This document shows positions 9,069 to 18,040 of a stretch of 64,000 nucleotides of DNA, piece after piece. Each line of letters opens with the position of its first letter. The stretch's first letter is position 1. The notes below the pieces were generated by a model. That model did no database searches, was not told the DNA's origin, and saw only the letters and a program-made list of their open reading frames with translations. Source of the DNA: Megamonas sp. UBA1796. Its GTDB lineage: Bacteria; Bacillota; Negativicutes; Selenomonadales; Selenomonadaceae. The position numbers and the translations under genes are program-made. Where the stretch lies: positions 84,330-148,329 of the forward strand of contig DCFU01000043.1 in NCBI GenBank assembly GCA_002319795.1, given 5' to 3'.

Positions 9069-9640
9069 TGGATTTTAATGGAATCAATACAGTGATGCAG
9101 CGTATAGCAGATATTGAAAAACGCTTTGGGGTTGGCACTACAGTGCCACCATATCAAAGGGGACTTTCGACAGGGTCACAGCAGGATGAGAAGACACCGG
9201 CAGCAGTACATCAGGGTGTGGGATCGGCTTCTTCTGCAGGTAAGCTACATAATACGAGTACACTGCCAAAGGGAGATTTCGGTTCTATGATTCTTGCCGC
9301 AGCAAAGAAATATAATGTGGATCCGAAACTTGTTTCTGCTGTAGCGGAAACCGAGTCCGGCGGCAATCAGGGGGCGGTATCATCGGCTGGCGCTGTGGGC
9401 GTTATGCAGCTTATGCCGGATACGGCCGCTGCGCTGGGCGTCAACCCCTATGATGAAGGACAGAATATCGAGGGCGGGACACAATACTTACGTCAGCTGC
9501 TGGATTCCTTCAACGGAGATGTAAAAAAAGCTGTAGCAGCTTATAACGCAGGTTCACAGGCGGTACGGGATTATAATGGCGTTCCGCCATATAGTGAGAC
9601 ACAGAATTATGTCAATAAGGTACTGGATCTTTATCAGTAA
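9065..9640 (+). CDS. Lytic transglycosylase (SLT/goose-lysozyme fold) of the flagellar operon
   Basis: Peptidoglycan-cleaving enzyme, 191 aa. Residues about 1-75 are a flexible Gly/Ser/Thr/Gln-rich region. From about residue 76 there is a complete SLT domain: AAKKYNVDPKLVSAVAETES with the catalytic Glu before Ser, then GAVGVMQLMPDTAAALGV, and AVAAYNAGSQAVRDYNGVPP. No signal peptide or membrane segment is seen. The likely route is therefore export through the flagellar channel, as for the muramidase domain of FlgJ, to open the wall for the rod. It is coupled to fliJ by an ATGA overlap. Bacillus subtilis has no such gene at this position. Confidence 0.88.
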   Translation: MMDFNGINTVMQRIADIEKRFGVGTTVPPYQRGLSTGSQQDEKTPAAVHQGVGSASSAGKLHNTSTLPKGDFGSMILAAAKKYNVDPKLVSAVAETESGGNQGAVSSAGAVGVMQLMPDTAAALGVNPYDEGQNIEGGTQYLRQLLDSFNGDVKKAVAAYNAGSQAVRDYNGVPPYSETQNYVNKVLDLYQ

Positions 9641-9663
9641 TATCCCATAGGACAGGTGAGATA

Positions 9664-10338
9664 ATGGCACGTAATAATGAGGCGCCGGCAGCGGTGTATT
9701 TGCCAGATAACTTGGGAAAAGGGACGCCGCCAAGCCGAAAAAAACGTATATTGAAGATGGTGGTCGCCTTTTTGCTTATCATCCTATTGGTTATCGGAGG
9801 CTTTTTTCTGGGTATTTATTTACGGATTTTTGATGTGAATGAAATCAATGAGAGAATGGGCTTGTACGATTTGCCAATCATAGGACAATTTTTTGTGAAG
9901 CCGGCGCCAAAATCAATAGATGCCGGCACGGCGCAGGATGAAACCGCGGCTGCAAAGAAAAAAGCTATAGAAGATGTCAAACCGAAGGCGGATGATAAAT
10001 CTTCTTCAAAGCCTATTATGCTTACAAAGGCTGAAATTGAAAAACAGATGAAGGCAAAGCAGGCAGAAGAGAAAAAAAGAATTTCTAAATTAGCACGGCT
10101 CTATAATGAAATGAAGCCGCAGGAAGCTGCGGATGTTATGGACGCACTGGATGATGATATGACCATTGCTATCTTACAGCGTATGGATGAATCACAGGCC
10201 GCGAAGATTCTGGCCAAGTTTGATCCGGATAAATCTGCCCGCCTTACGAAGCTTATGTATGCGGGAGTGTCATCCAAGATACAGCCAATGCAGCCATTGA
10301 CAGAAACGGATAATGGCGGACAGGCATCAAATCCATAA
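9664..10338 (+). CDS. MotE/YlxF-like membrane protein with MgtE-N-type domain
   Basis: 224 aa with one membrane segment at about residues 30-52 after a basic stretch (SRKKRILK), a charged Lys/Glu-rich linker, and a helical C-terminal domain (LYNEMKPQEAADVMDALDDD, then MDESQAAKILAKFDPDKSAR) of the MgtE N-terminal type. It occupies the ylxF position between fliJ and fliK in Bacillota. Proteins of this build (MotE/FlgX) are linked to stator stability in other bacteria; that role here is inferred from family and place only. Confidence 0.8.
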   Translation: MARNNEAPAAVYLPDNLGKGTPPSRKKRILKMVVAFLLIILLVIGGFFLGIYLRIFDVNEINERMGLYDLPIIGQFFVKPAPKSIDAGTAQDETAAAKKKAIEDVKPKADDKSSSKPIMLTKAEIEKQMKAKQAEEKKRISKLARLYNEMKPQEAADVMDALDDDMTIAILQRMDESQAAKILAKFDPDKSARLTKLMYAGVSSKIQPMQPLTETDNGGQASNP

Positions 10339-10367
10339 AATATGGAGCTACGAAGGGAGGTGAGAAA

Positions 10368-12005
10368 ATGAGTACAATGACGAATACGATGTCAGTATCA
10401 GCGAATGTTTCACAGAATGTCCCAGCGACAAGTAGTCTGGACAAATCCCCGAAGGCCTCGGCCAGGCCAGATGCCAGTTCGAACAACAGCAATCCCAAGG
10501 ATAAATCGTTCAGCAGCATTATGGATAAAGCAAATGATACACAAGCTGATGCAGATACAACGAATCCAACTGCGGACGATGCAAATGCTAAGACAAAAAT
10601 AACAGAGACAAAAGAGAAAACTGTATCCTCAGAAAAGACGGATCCGGCTTCTTCAGGTACAACATCCACAGAGGCAAAAAAGGCTGATACGGATGATGAT
10701 GAAAAAGATAAAAAGCCTGTTACAGGTAAGGTGACTACGGGAATGTCGGCAGTTTTATTGGCTGCTTTGCAGCTTGTGACTGATATGCCTGCATCACAGA
10801 CCAAGGAACCGGCTGCAAATTCCACCCCGACGCAGCAGCCGACGACATCAGCTGCGGTTCTCAAGAATCTGGATGCGCTTTTGCCGCAGAATTCTGTAAA
10901 AGCCGGTCAGGCTGTGCAGAATCAGCAGCTGTTGGAGATGCTTTCCAGTAACAGTACAGGAACAAACAGTATAGGAACAAACACTACACAGTTGGCAGGA
11001 GGGCTGCAAAAGCAGGTCACTGCGCAGGCAATGGCTCAGGTACAGGGAACTGCAAAGCCTGCAGCCGGAGGGGCAGTGTCCGTTTTGGCAGATGCGCAGG
11101 ATAAGAAAGCCGCTATCGTGCAGATGGTTGGGACCAATAGCGCTGCATCGGTTGGAGAAGCTCTTTTACAAGGCATGGCGGTCCGCGACAATGCAAATGG
11201 TACAGATAGTCTGGCAGCAGATAAGACGACGAATGGCACAGCCAATATCGACAAGCTCTTGCCGGGAGTGCCTCTTACTGTCGAGAACAAGACACAGCAA
11301 AACCAGAGTGGATTGATGCAGCAGCATATGAACAGCGGCATGGGAAGTAATCACCAGCAGCCAGTGCTGCAGAAAGTTATGCAGCTTCCGGAAGAAGCAC
11401 AGTTTGATGTGGCACCTGCTAAATCAGATGAGACGCAGACTACACAGAATGTACCGCAATGGCAGTCGGGTGTTTTATCTCAGATCCAGACGGATCCGCC
11501 AGTAGCAGCAACGGGAACGCAGTCGGCAGCGAGTCAGCCCGCACCGGACTATGACGTTCCCAAGCAGATTGTAGAGCAGGCCAAGCTGGTAAAGCTTGCA
11601 GATGATACACAGATGATTATCAAGCTGAAGCCGGAGCACTTGGGAGAGCTTACGCTGAAGGTTTCCGTGAGTGCCAGCGGTGCAGTCAATGCATCCTTCC
11701 ATACCGACAATGCCCAGGTCCGGAATATCATCGAAAATTCGATGGTGCAGCTGCGCCAGGAGTTGCAGACACAGGGACTGAAGGTTGATCATGTCGGTGT
11801 TTATGCTGGCTTGGGGGAAGGTTCTTTGATGGACAGCCACCAACAGTCAGAAAATTATCAGCCGCAGAGTACTTCGGCCCGCAGCCAGAAAATTGATATG
11901 GAATCTTTTGAAGAGGATGCGGATATGACTTCGCTTGCGGCCAACGCGGCCCTGTCTGGTACGAATGCGGCAGCAGCTGGTGATGGGGTCGATTACCGGG
12001 TATAA
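10368..12005 (+). CDS. fliK: FliK, flagellar hook-length control protein
   Basis: Secreted molecular ruler that stops hook growth and switches export specificity. 545 aa. A long low-complexity Ala/Thr/Gln/Asp-rich region (residues 1-400) is typical. The conserved Flg_hook domain lies at about 405-490 with MIIKLKPEHLGELTLKVSVS and VQLRQELQTQGLKVDHVGVY. A strong GGGAGGTGAG precedes the ATG. A short near-repeat (TGTNSIGTNTT, about residue 200) shows slippage-prone DNA in the ruler part. Confidence 0.93.
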   Translation: MSTMTNTMSVSANVSQNVPATSSLDKSPKASARPDASSNNSNPKDKSFSSIMDKANDTQADADTTNPTADDANAKTKITETKEKTVSSEKTDPASSGTTSTEAKKADTDDDEKDKKPVTGKVTTGMSAVLLAALQLVTDMPASQTKEPAANSTPTQQPTTSAAVLKNLDALLPQNSVKAGQAVQNQQLLEMLSSNSTGTNSIGTNTTQLAGGLQKQVTAQAMAQVQGTAKPAAGGAVSVLADAQDKKAAIVQMVGTNSAASVGEALLQGMAVRDNANGTDSLAADKTTNGTANIDKLLPGVPLTVENKTQQNQSGLMQQHMNSGMGSNHQQPVLQKVMQLPEEAQFDVAPAKSDETQTTQNVPQWQSGVLSQIQTDPPVAATGTQSAASQPAPDYDVPKQIVEQAKLVKLADDTQMIIKLKPEHLGELTLKVSVSASGAVNASFHTDNAQVRNIIENSMVQLRQELQTQGLKVDHVGVYAGLGEGSLMDSHQQSENYQPQSTSARSQKIDMESFEEDADMTSLAANAALSGTNAAAAGDGVDYRV

Positions 12006-12031
12006 AGGAAAAATTTGAGGGAGGTAATTTC

Positions 12032-12643
12032 ATGGCAGATACAAATAGTTTGAATACGACTACAGTCAATGGGAAGACATATGTAGCCGGGACTGCCCCG
12101 ACGAGCACGTCAACAAGTACATCCGCAGCTGCCGGGGGAAAACTGGATAAGGAGGCTTTTTTACAGTTGCTTTGCACACAGCTCCAGCATCAGGATCCGC
12201 TCGATCCGCAGGATAACTCCCAGTATATCGCGCAACTTGCGCAGTTTAGTTCTTTGGAGCAAATGACGAATGTATCGAATAGTATGGGTACGCTGTCGTC
12301 ATTAGTCAGTAATATTGATACTTCTATGCTGGTTGGGCAGCTCAGCGGTATGATCGGTCAGAAAGTGCAATGGTCAACGACAACCAATGTCACGGATGCA
12401 CAGGGAAATATCGTGAAGGACGCAAGCGGGAATGCGCAGACAACTACCAAGAGCTATGAAGGAACCGTCACTGGTGTAAGTATTTCTGACGGGGCGCCTT
12501 CTATTATTGCCAAGGATTCCGCTGGCAATGTATATAAGGTTGTGGTAAGCGACCTTACACGTGTGGGCAGTTCCGGCATAGATAAATCCTCGACCTCATC
12601 GGATACGGCCGGTTCATCGGATATGACAGGAAAAAGTGCCTGA
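12032..12643 (+). CDS. flgD: FlgD, hook-capping protein
   Basis: Scaffold that caps the growing hook. 203 aa with the family motif FLQLLCTQLQHQDPLDPQDN followed by YIAQLAQFSSLEQMTNV (about residues 45-85). Thr/Ser-rich ends flank the folded core. GGGAGG precedes the ATG. Placed between fliK and flgE as in other Bacillota. Confidence 0.96.
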   Translation: MADTNSLNTTTVNGKTYVAGTAPTSTSTSTSAAAGGKLDKEAFLQLLCTQLQHQDPLDPQDNSQYIAQLAQFSSLEQMTNVSNSMGTLSSLVSNIDTSMLVGQLSGMIGQKVQWSTTTNVTDAQGNIVKDASGNAQTTTKSYEGTVTGVSISDGAPSIIAKDSAGNVYKVVVSDLTRVGSSGIDKSSTSSDTAGSSDMTGKSA

Positions 12644-12670
12644 GTATTGTAAAACAGGAGGATAAGGGAT

Positions 12671-13057
12671 ATGGCTGATTCAAGGATATATCTGCAAAGC
12701 CAGCCACTATTACCTATCGGTAATACCACCAGTGCAGCCGTCAGTACAGGGAAGGTAAAGAAAACAGATGTTTCCTTTGTGGATTTTCTTTCCCAGGCGG
12801 AGAAGCAGCTCACATTTTCGCAGCATGCGCTTGAACGGATGCAGAGCCGTAACCTGAACCTCAGTGCTCAGGATATGACGCGGCTTGGCGACACAGTGGA
12901 TAAGATGGCGCAAAAGGGAGCAAGGGAATCACTCATTTATCTGAATGATATTGCCCTGGTTGTAAGTGTGGCAAATCGGACGGTGATTACCGCCATGGAT
13001 GGCATGCATGCAAAGAATAATATATTTACGAATATTGACAGTGCGGCGATACTTTGA
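12671..13057 (+). CDS. Small flagellar-operon protein of the TIGR02530 type
   Basis: 128 aa, no membrane segment. The core FSQHALERMQSRNLNLS, then RESLIYLNDIALVVSVANRT and VITAMDG matches, from memory, the family seen between flgD and flgE in many Bacillota. Its molecular role is not established; position suggests a hook-assembly factor. AGGAGGATAAGG precedes the ATG. Confidence 0.85.
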   Translation: MADSRIYLQSQPLLPIGNTTSAAVSTGKVKKTDVSFVDFLSQAEKQLTFSQHALERMQSRNLNLSAQDMTRLGDTVDKMAQKGARESLIYLNDIALVVSVANRTVITAMDGMHAKNNIFTNIDSAAIL

Positions 13058-13133
13058 GGCTGGACCTTCGGGAAGCCTGTACCGTGGATTGACAGAAGCG
13101 GTCAACCGCACAGAAAAGGGAGAATGATACATT

Positions 13134-14495
13134 ATGATGCGTTCTTTGTTTTCCGGCGTAGCCGGATTGAAAGCAGAGCAGACGGGTATGGACGTTATCG
13201 GTAACAATATCGCTAATGTTAATACAACAGGTTTTAAAACAAGCCGGGTGACCTTTGCCGATACCCTGAATCAGACACTTTCGGGAGCATCGGCACCGAG
13301 TGGTACCACAGGCGGCACAAATGCCAAGCAGGTTGGACTGGGGGCCAGCGTCAGCAGTATTGATACCTTATTTACGGATGGCAGCCCGCAGTCTACAGGA
13401 AATAATACGGATATTAGTTTGTCAGGTTCAGGGCTTTTCGTGGTGAAAAGTACTAGCGGTACTTATTACACGCGGAATGGAGCGTTTACGTTTGATGCGT
13501 CAGGTAACTATGTGACGTCAGGCGGGCTTTCAGTACAGGGTTGGATGGGTTCAAATGGCGTTGTTGATACTACAGGATCTACGACTAACATTCAGATTCA
13601 GGCAGGGAAAGGAATGCCCGCAGCGGCTACTACAAAGGGAACCTATACAAATAATCTGAATGCTAATGCGGCAACAATTGTATCGGGAATTCAGGGTGGT
13701 GGAGCTATGGTAAGCCCTGCTACAGCAACGGCAGCGAGTCCTATAACACTTACCATGAGCGATGGTTCAACGGTTACAGAAACTTCGGGGACGTATAGTG
13801 TAAGCCACAGTCTGCCTGTATTGACAACTATTACAGTGTACGACAGTTTGGGAACGTCACATACGGTTCCAGTCAATTTTGAAAAAAATGGGACAGCCAA
13901 CCAATGGCAATTGAGTCTCCCGTCTACGACAATTGATGGAGCAGCAGTGACACTTACACCAGCGACATCTACGGTTACCTTCACTACGTCGGGAGCTTAT
14001 AGTGCTACTACAGGAGCAACCATTGCGCTTACAGGCTACAGCGACAAAGCTGCGGACAGTTCAATATCATTGGATTTGACAGGTCTTACACAATATGCAG
14101 GGAGCAGTACGATTGCAGGGAAGGGCAACGGTAATGCAGCCGGTACTTTAAACAGCGTATCCATTGACTCAAAGGGCGTTATTACGGGTACCTACAGTAA
14201 CGGAGTCAAGCAGTCTGAGGCACAGGTTGCCGTTGCGCAGTTCAATAATTCGGCAGGTCTTACCAAGATTGGTTCCAGTCTCTATCAGGTATCCAATAAC
14301 TCCGGGCAGCCAAATGTAAAGGCAGCGGCGGACCTGGGTGTTACGATGACGCCGTCTGCCTTAGAGATGTCAAATGTTGACCTAGCACAGGAATTCAGTA
14401 ATATGATTGTCACCCAGCGTGGCTATCAGGCAAATTCGAAGATCATTACCGTGAGCGATGAAATGCTGGAAACACTTGTTAATATGAAACGGTAA
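13134..14495 (+). CDS. flgE: FlgE, flagellar hook protein
   Basis: Structural subunit of the universal joint. 453 aa. N-terminal D0 helix with FSGVAGLKAEQTGMDVIGNN and IANVNTTGFKTSRVTFADTL. The middle domains are rich in Thr/Ser/Gly. The C-terminal D0 helix has SNVDLAQEFSNMIVTQRGYQ and ends ETLVNMKR. It starts with two adjacent ATGs (13134 and 13137), the first preceded by GGGAGAATGATACATT. A perfect hairpin follows in the gap to flbD. Confidence 0.97.
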   Translation: MMRSLFSGVAGLKAEQTGMDVIGNNIANVNTTGFKTSRVTFADTLNQTLSGASAPSGTTGGTNAKQVGLGASVSSIDTLFTDGSPQSTGNNTDISLSGSGLFVVKSTSGTYYTRNGAFTFDASGNYVTSGGLSVQGWMGSNGVVDTTGSTTNIQIQAGKGMPAAATTKGTYTNNLNANAATIVSGIQGGGAMVSPATATAASPITLTMSDGSTVTETSGTYSVSHSLPVLTTITVYDSLGTSHTVPVNFEKNGTANQWQLSLPSTTIDGAAVTLTPATSTVTFTTSGAYSATTGATIALTGYSDKAADSSISLDLTGLTQYAGSSTIAGKGNGNAAGTLNSVSIDSKGVITGTYSNGVKQSEAQVAVAQFNNSAGLTKIGSSLYQVSNNSGQPNVKAAADLGVTMTPSALEMSNVDLAQEFSNMIVTQRGYQANSKIITVSDEMLETLVNMKR

Positions 14496-14506
14496 AATTG
14501 AATAAA

Positions 14507-14529
14507 GGGGGAGATATAAAATCTCCCCC
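14507..14529 (+). other. Perfect 9-bp hairpin between flgE and flbD
   Basis: GGGGGAGAT (14507-14515), loop ATAAA, ATCTCCCCC (14521-14529). No T-run follows directly; the nearest is seven Ts at 14556-14562, touching the flbD start. It could protect the 3' end of a processed hook mRNA or cause partial termination. It also makes an upstream flbD start at 14536 unlikely. Confidence 0.6.
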
Positions 14530-14562
14530 AATATCATGCAAAGGAATGGAGCGTATTTTTTT

Positions 14563-14763
14563 ATGATTAAATTGACAAAATTTAATTCGGATGCGAATAA
14601 AAGAGGGGAATTTATACTCAACGCAGAAATAATAGAAACGATAGAACAGACTCCGGATACAGTGGTTACGCTTACGAATGGCAAGAAGCTCATTGTCGAG
14701 GAGAATATGGAAGAGGTCGTGCGCCGGGTCATGACATACCGTCGTGCATTGCACAAATTTTAA
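14563..14763 (+). CDS. flbD: FlbD-family flagellar protein
   Basis: 66 aa if started at the ATG at 14563 (MIKLTKFN...), the form typical of the FlbD (FlgEr) family: FILNAEIIETIEQTPDTVVT, then NGKKLIVEENMEEVV. The ATG at 14536 would add nine residues but lacks a ribosome site; AATGGAG lies 13 bases before 14563. Found between flgE and fliL in Bacillota; function unclear. Confidence 0.9.
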   Translation: MIKLTKFNSDANKRGEFILNAEIIETIEQTPDTVVTLTNGKKLIVEENMEEVVRRVMTYRRALHKF

Positions 14764-14824
14764 ATAGAATATTTATGGGGAATACTCATTTTAGAAAATA
14801 GATACATGGATGGAGGGATCGGCG

Positions 14825-15322
14825 ATGGCTGAAGAAGACAATACAGCGCCAGTAGTGGAAAAAAAGAAGAAGTCTCCGGTTGTCATGATTATCGTATTGG
14901 TACTTATTGGCTTGGTCTTGGCAGGAGGCATTTCTTATTTTGTTACGACGAAGCTGATGACGGATTCGGCTTCATCAAGTACAAAGAGACATGATCCGGG
15001 TGTCTTTGTGAAGCTGGGCGATGCTAAGGATGGCGTGATTGTCAATGTTGGCGGTATCCGGGGCGGCAAGTTCCTTAAAGTGGGTCTTGTGCTGGAAATG
15101 AATCCGGGGAAGAAGACGAACATGGCAGATGGGAAACTGCTTCCGGAAGCAGAAACTAAGATTTTAGATACAACTCTGCAGATTTTGCGGTCTGTAAAAC
15201 TTGATGAACTGGATGCGGATAAACAGGATGCATTGAAGGATAAAATCAAAGATGATATCAATAAGGTACTCGGGGAAGGCTCTGTGTATGATGTATATAT
15301 AACGAGTTTCATCCTGCAGTAA
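14825..15322 (+). CDS. fliL: FliL, basal-body/stator-associated membrane protein
   Basis: 165 aa. Short acidic/basic N-terminus (EEDNTAPVVEKKKKSP), one membrane segment at about residues 18-39, and an outer stomatin-like domain that carries VFVKLGDAKDGVIVNVGGIR and ends in YDVYITSFILQ. The start at 14825 follows GGAGGG with 7-base spacing. An ATG at 14810 overlaps that ribosome site and is rejected. fliM is next, the standard order. Confidence 0.92.
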   Translation: MAEEDNTAPVVEKKKKSPVVMIIVLVLIGLVLAGGISYFVTTKLMTDSASSSTKRHDPGVFVKLGDAKDGVIVNVGGIRGGKFLKVGLVLEMNPGKKTNMADGKLLPEAETKILDTTLQILRSVKLDELDADKQDALKDKIKDDINKVLGEGSVYDVYITSFILQ

Positions 15323-15359
15323 AAGTCTTTGGATAAAAGGTGCGAGAGGAGGAGGAAGC

Positions 15360-16364
15360 TTGGGAGAGGACGTACTATCTCAATCGGAGATAGATAAACT
15401 GCTTTCGGCGCTTTCAACAGGAGCTGTTTCTGCTGAGGAAGTCAGGGCGGATGAAGAACAGAAAAAGGTTAAGACATATGATTTTAAGCGTCCGGATAAG
15501 TTTTCTAAAGACCAGATACGGACTTTGTATATGCTGCATGAGAATTTTGCCCGTCTTTTGAATAGCTATTTGTCCACGCATCTCAGAACTTTGGTGAGTG
15601 TAGAGGTAGTTTCTGTAGAGCAATTGACTTATCAGGAATTTGTGCAATCGTTATCAAATCCGAGTGTCATTGGTGTGCTGGCGGTGCCGCCGCTTAAGGG
15701 CAATGCCATTATGGAAATGAATACAGGTGTTGCTTTTGCAATCATAGATCGTATTTTTGGCGGTAAGGGGGAAAATTCCCTCAAGCCCCGTGTGCTTACA
15801 GAGATAGAGGAAGCTGTTATCCGCCGGATGCTTGGCAAGGCGATAGAGCACTTCCAGGAAGCATGGACGAATGTGATAAGGATGGAACCGACGCTGGAGG
15901 TCATAGAATCGAACCCGCAGTTTACGCAAATTGTGCCGCCGAGTGACATGGTTGTAATCATTACTTTGCAAATGAAAATAGGCGGAGTAGAAGGTTTTAT
16001 GAATATCTGTATTCCCTATCTGGTTTTGGAGCCAATCATGTCGAAGCTTACCACGACTTTTTGGGTGGCAGCTTCTGTGGTTAAGGAAGATCATCCGGAA
16101 CAGGTAGAGATACTACAGAAAAAAATAGAAAGAACACGCGTTTCGTTTGTTGTTGAGCTTGGTTCAATTGATATTTCTGTCCGGGAATTCCTGACCTTAG
16201 GATTCGGCGATGTTTTGCAGCTGGATACGAAGGTTAAGGATGAGCTCAAATGTATAGTGGGAAGACGGCCTAAGTTCTATTGCCGGCCGGGTACCTTTGG
16301 AAAAAAAGCTGCAGTACAGGTTACACGGGTAGTTGCAGAAGGAGATGAAGAAGCTGATGAGTGA
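15360..16364 (+). CDS. fliM: FliM, flagellar motor switch protein
   Basis: C-ring protein that binds CheY-P. 334 aa from a TTG start after GAGGAGGA. The extreme N-terminus LSQSEIDKLLSAL (residues 6-18) is the CheY-binding peptide. The middle CheC-like domain follows, with FARLLNSYLSTHLRTLVSVE and AFAIIDRIFGGKG. The C-terminal SpoA/FliN-like domain contains RTRVSFVVELGSIDISVREF. It overlaps fliY by 8 bases. Confidence 0.97.
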   Translation: MGEDVLSQSEIDKLLSALSTGAVSAEEVRADEEQKKVKTYDFKRPDKFSKDQIRTLYMLHENFARLLNSYLSTHLRTLVSVEVVSVEQLTYQEFVQSLSNPSVIGVLAVPPLKGNAIMEMNTGVAFAIIDRIFGGKGENSLKPRVLTEIEEAVIRRMLGKAIEHFQEAWTNVIRMEPTLEVIESNPQFTQIVPPSDMVVIITLQMKIGGVEGFMNICIPYLVLEPIMSKLTTTFWVAASVVKEDHPEQVEILQKKIERTRVSFVVELGSIDISVREFLTLGFGDVLQLDTKVKDELKCIVGRRPKFYCRPGTFGKKAAVQVTRVVAEGDEEADE

Positions 16365-17574
16365 TGATTTGATTTCACAGGAAGAAATAGATGCATTGTT
16401 AAGAGGTGGTATACCTGCAGCGGATCCCCCGGCAGAGCCTGCTAAAGAGACCGAAAATTCCAGGACGGCCGATATAGAAGGAGCACTCACAGATATAGAA
16501 AAGGATGCTCTGGGTGAAATAGGGAATATTTCTATGGGGAGTGCGGCGACCACTTTATCCGTACTTTTAGGACATAAGGTTTCTATTACGACGCCGAACG
16601 TATCCATCAATACGATGAATCTCATCAAGGATCAATATCCTTTGCCATATCTGATTGTCGAGGTTGGCTATACAGTCGGGATTGATGGAAGGAATATCCT
16701 GGCTATTCAGGCACAGGACGCTTCTATTATAGCGGATCTTATGATGGGAGGTGATGGTACCAACCCACCAGAGGATCTGAATGAAATACATATGAGTGCT
16801 GTTGGCGAAGCGATGAACCAGATGATGGGGACGGTGTCCACATCATTGTCAACGATGTTCACTAAGAAAATTGACATTTCACCGCCTAAGGTGAGCCTTA
16901 TCGATCTAGGCTCTGAAGCGACGGTCACGGAAATTGTAGCGCAGGATGAACCTGTGGCTAAAATTTCTTTCCGTATGGAAGTTGATGGGCTCATTGACAG
17001 TGAGATCATGCAGATTTTGCCTTTGAATATTGCTAAGGAAATGGTGGAATCTCTCATGGGGGGAAGTTCTCAGGCTCCTTTGGAAGAAGCGCCGCCAGCC
17101 CCAACGCCTCCTCCAGCGGCACCGATAGCTGTACCTGCATCGGCACCACAGCCAGTGCAGCAGTCTGCGGCGGCACCACCTCCGGCGATGGCAGCACAGC
17201 AGCCTATGGCGCAGCAGCAGGCGTATAATATGTCACAGGCCCGGGTAGCTTCAAATGTTCAAGTTCAGCCAGCACAGTTCACGCCGCTCTCTACAGAGGC
17301 GGTTGCGGTTAATGATGCAAATATAGGGCTCATTCTGGATGTTCCATTACAAGTAACAGTTGAGCTGGGACGTACGAAAAAGTCTATTAGGGAAATCCTG
17401 GAGCTTTCAAATGGTTCTATTGTAGAACTGGATAAACTTGCGGGCGAGCCGGTGGATATCCATATTAACGGTAAACTTTTGGCCAGAGGTGAGGTCGTTG
17501 TTATTGATGAAAACTTTGGCGTCCGAATCACAGATATCGTAAGTCCTATGGAGCGTGCGCAGAAACTCCAGTAA
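16357..17574 (+). CDS. fliY: FliY, switch protein with CheC-type phosphatase and FliN domains
   Basis: 405 aa. A FliM-like peptide at the start (DLISQEEIDALLRGG), a CheC phosphatase domain with two active-site motifs (LGEIGNISMGSAAT and SAVGEAMNQMMGT), a Pro/Ala/Gln linker (about residues 240-300), and the C-terminal FliN/SpoA domain (VPLQVTVELGRTKKSIREIL). In Bacillota it both builds the C ring and dephosphorylates CheY-P at the motor. I chose the ATG at 16357 (10 bases after GAAGGAGA); TTG 16333 is open but less likely. Confidence 0.95.
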   Translation: MSDDLISQEEIDALLRGGIPAADPPAEPAKETENSRTADIEGALTDIEKDALGEIGNISMGSAATTLSVLLGHKVSITTPNVSINTMNLIKDQYPLPYLIVEVGYTVGIDGRNILAIQAQDASIIADLMMGGDGTNPPEDLNEIHMSAVGEAMNQMMGTVSTSLSTMFTKKIDISPPKVSLIDLGSEATVTEIVAQDEPVAKISFRMEVDGLIDSEIMQILPLNIAKEMVESLMGGSSQAPLEEAPPAPTPPPAAPIAVPASAPQPVQQSAAAPPPAMAAQQPMAQQQAYNMSQARVASNVQVQPAQFTPLSTEAVAVNDANIGLILDVPLQVTVELGRTKKSIREILELSNGSIVELDKLAGEPVDIHINGKLLARGEVVVIDENFGVRITDIVSPMERAQKLQ

Positions 17575-17588
17575 ATCTATGCATGCTC

Positions 17589-17617
17589 TTGAGAAATCTG
17601 AGCAGTTCATATATAAT
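17589..17617 (+). promoter_or_regulatory. Internal sigma-A promoter before cheY
   Basis: TTGAGA (17589-17594), 17 bases, TATAAT (17612-17617), in the 103-base gap between fliY and the cheY start. This is the best sigma-A match seen within the operon and would start RNA near 17624. Confidence 0.7.
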
Positions 17618-17677
17618 AAAGATTAAAATCAAGTAGGAACTTGTGATGTAAAATTTTATAAATGAGGAGAGATGAAG

Positions 17678-18040
17678 ATGGCAGTTAGAGTTTTAGTCGT
17701 CGATGATGCAGCGTTCATGAGAATGATGGTAAAGGATATATTGTCGAAAAATGGTTATGAGGTTGTCGGAGAAGCTGAAAACGGCATGAAAGCCTTAGAA
17801 AAGTATCAGGAGCTTAAGCCGGATATTACGACCATGGATATTACGATGCCGGAAATGGATGGTATCAGTGCAGTTAAGGAAATTAAGAAAGTTGATCCGA
17901 ATGCGAAGATTGTTATGTGTAGTGCAATGGGACAGCAGGCAATGGTCATTGAGGCCATACAGGCAGGCGCGCGTGATTTTATAGTCAAGCCGTTCCAGGC
18001 GGATCGTGTGCTTGAAGCTGTGCGCAAAGCTGTAGGCTGA
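17678..18040 (+). CDS. cheY: CheY, chemotaxis response regulator
   Basis: Single receiver domain, 120 aa from the ATG at 17678, which lies 7 bases after GAGGAGA (the ATG at 17672 is too close to it). Acidic pocket DD at residues 9-10, phospho-acceptor D54 in TMDITMPEMDG, hydroxyl residue S82 in MCSAMG, K104 in FIVKPF. CheY-P binds FliM/FliY to change rotation. Its last base is the first base of the fliO start. Confidence 0.97.
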   Translation: MAVRVLVVDDAAFMRMMVKDILSKNGYEVVGEAENGMKALEKYQELKPDITTMDITMPEMDGISAVKEIKKVDPNAKIVMCSAMGQQAMVIEAIQAGARDFIVKPFQADRVLEAVRKAVG

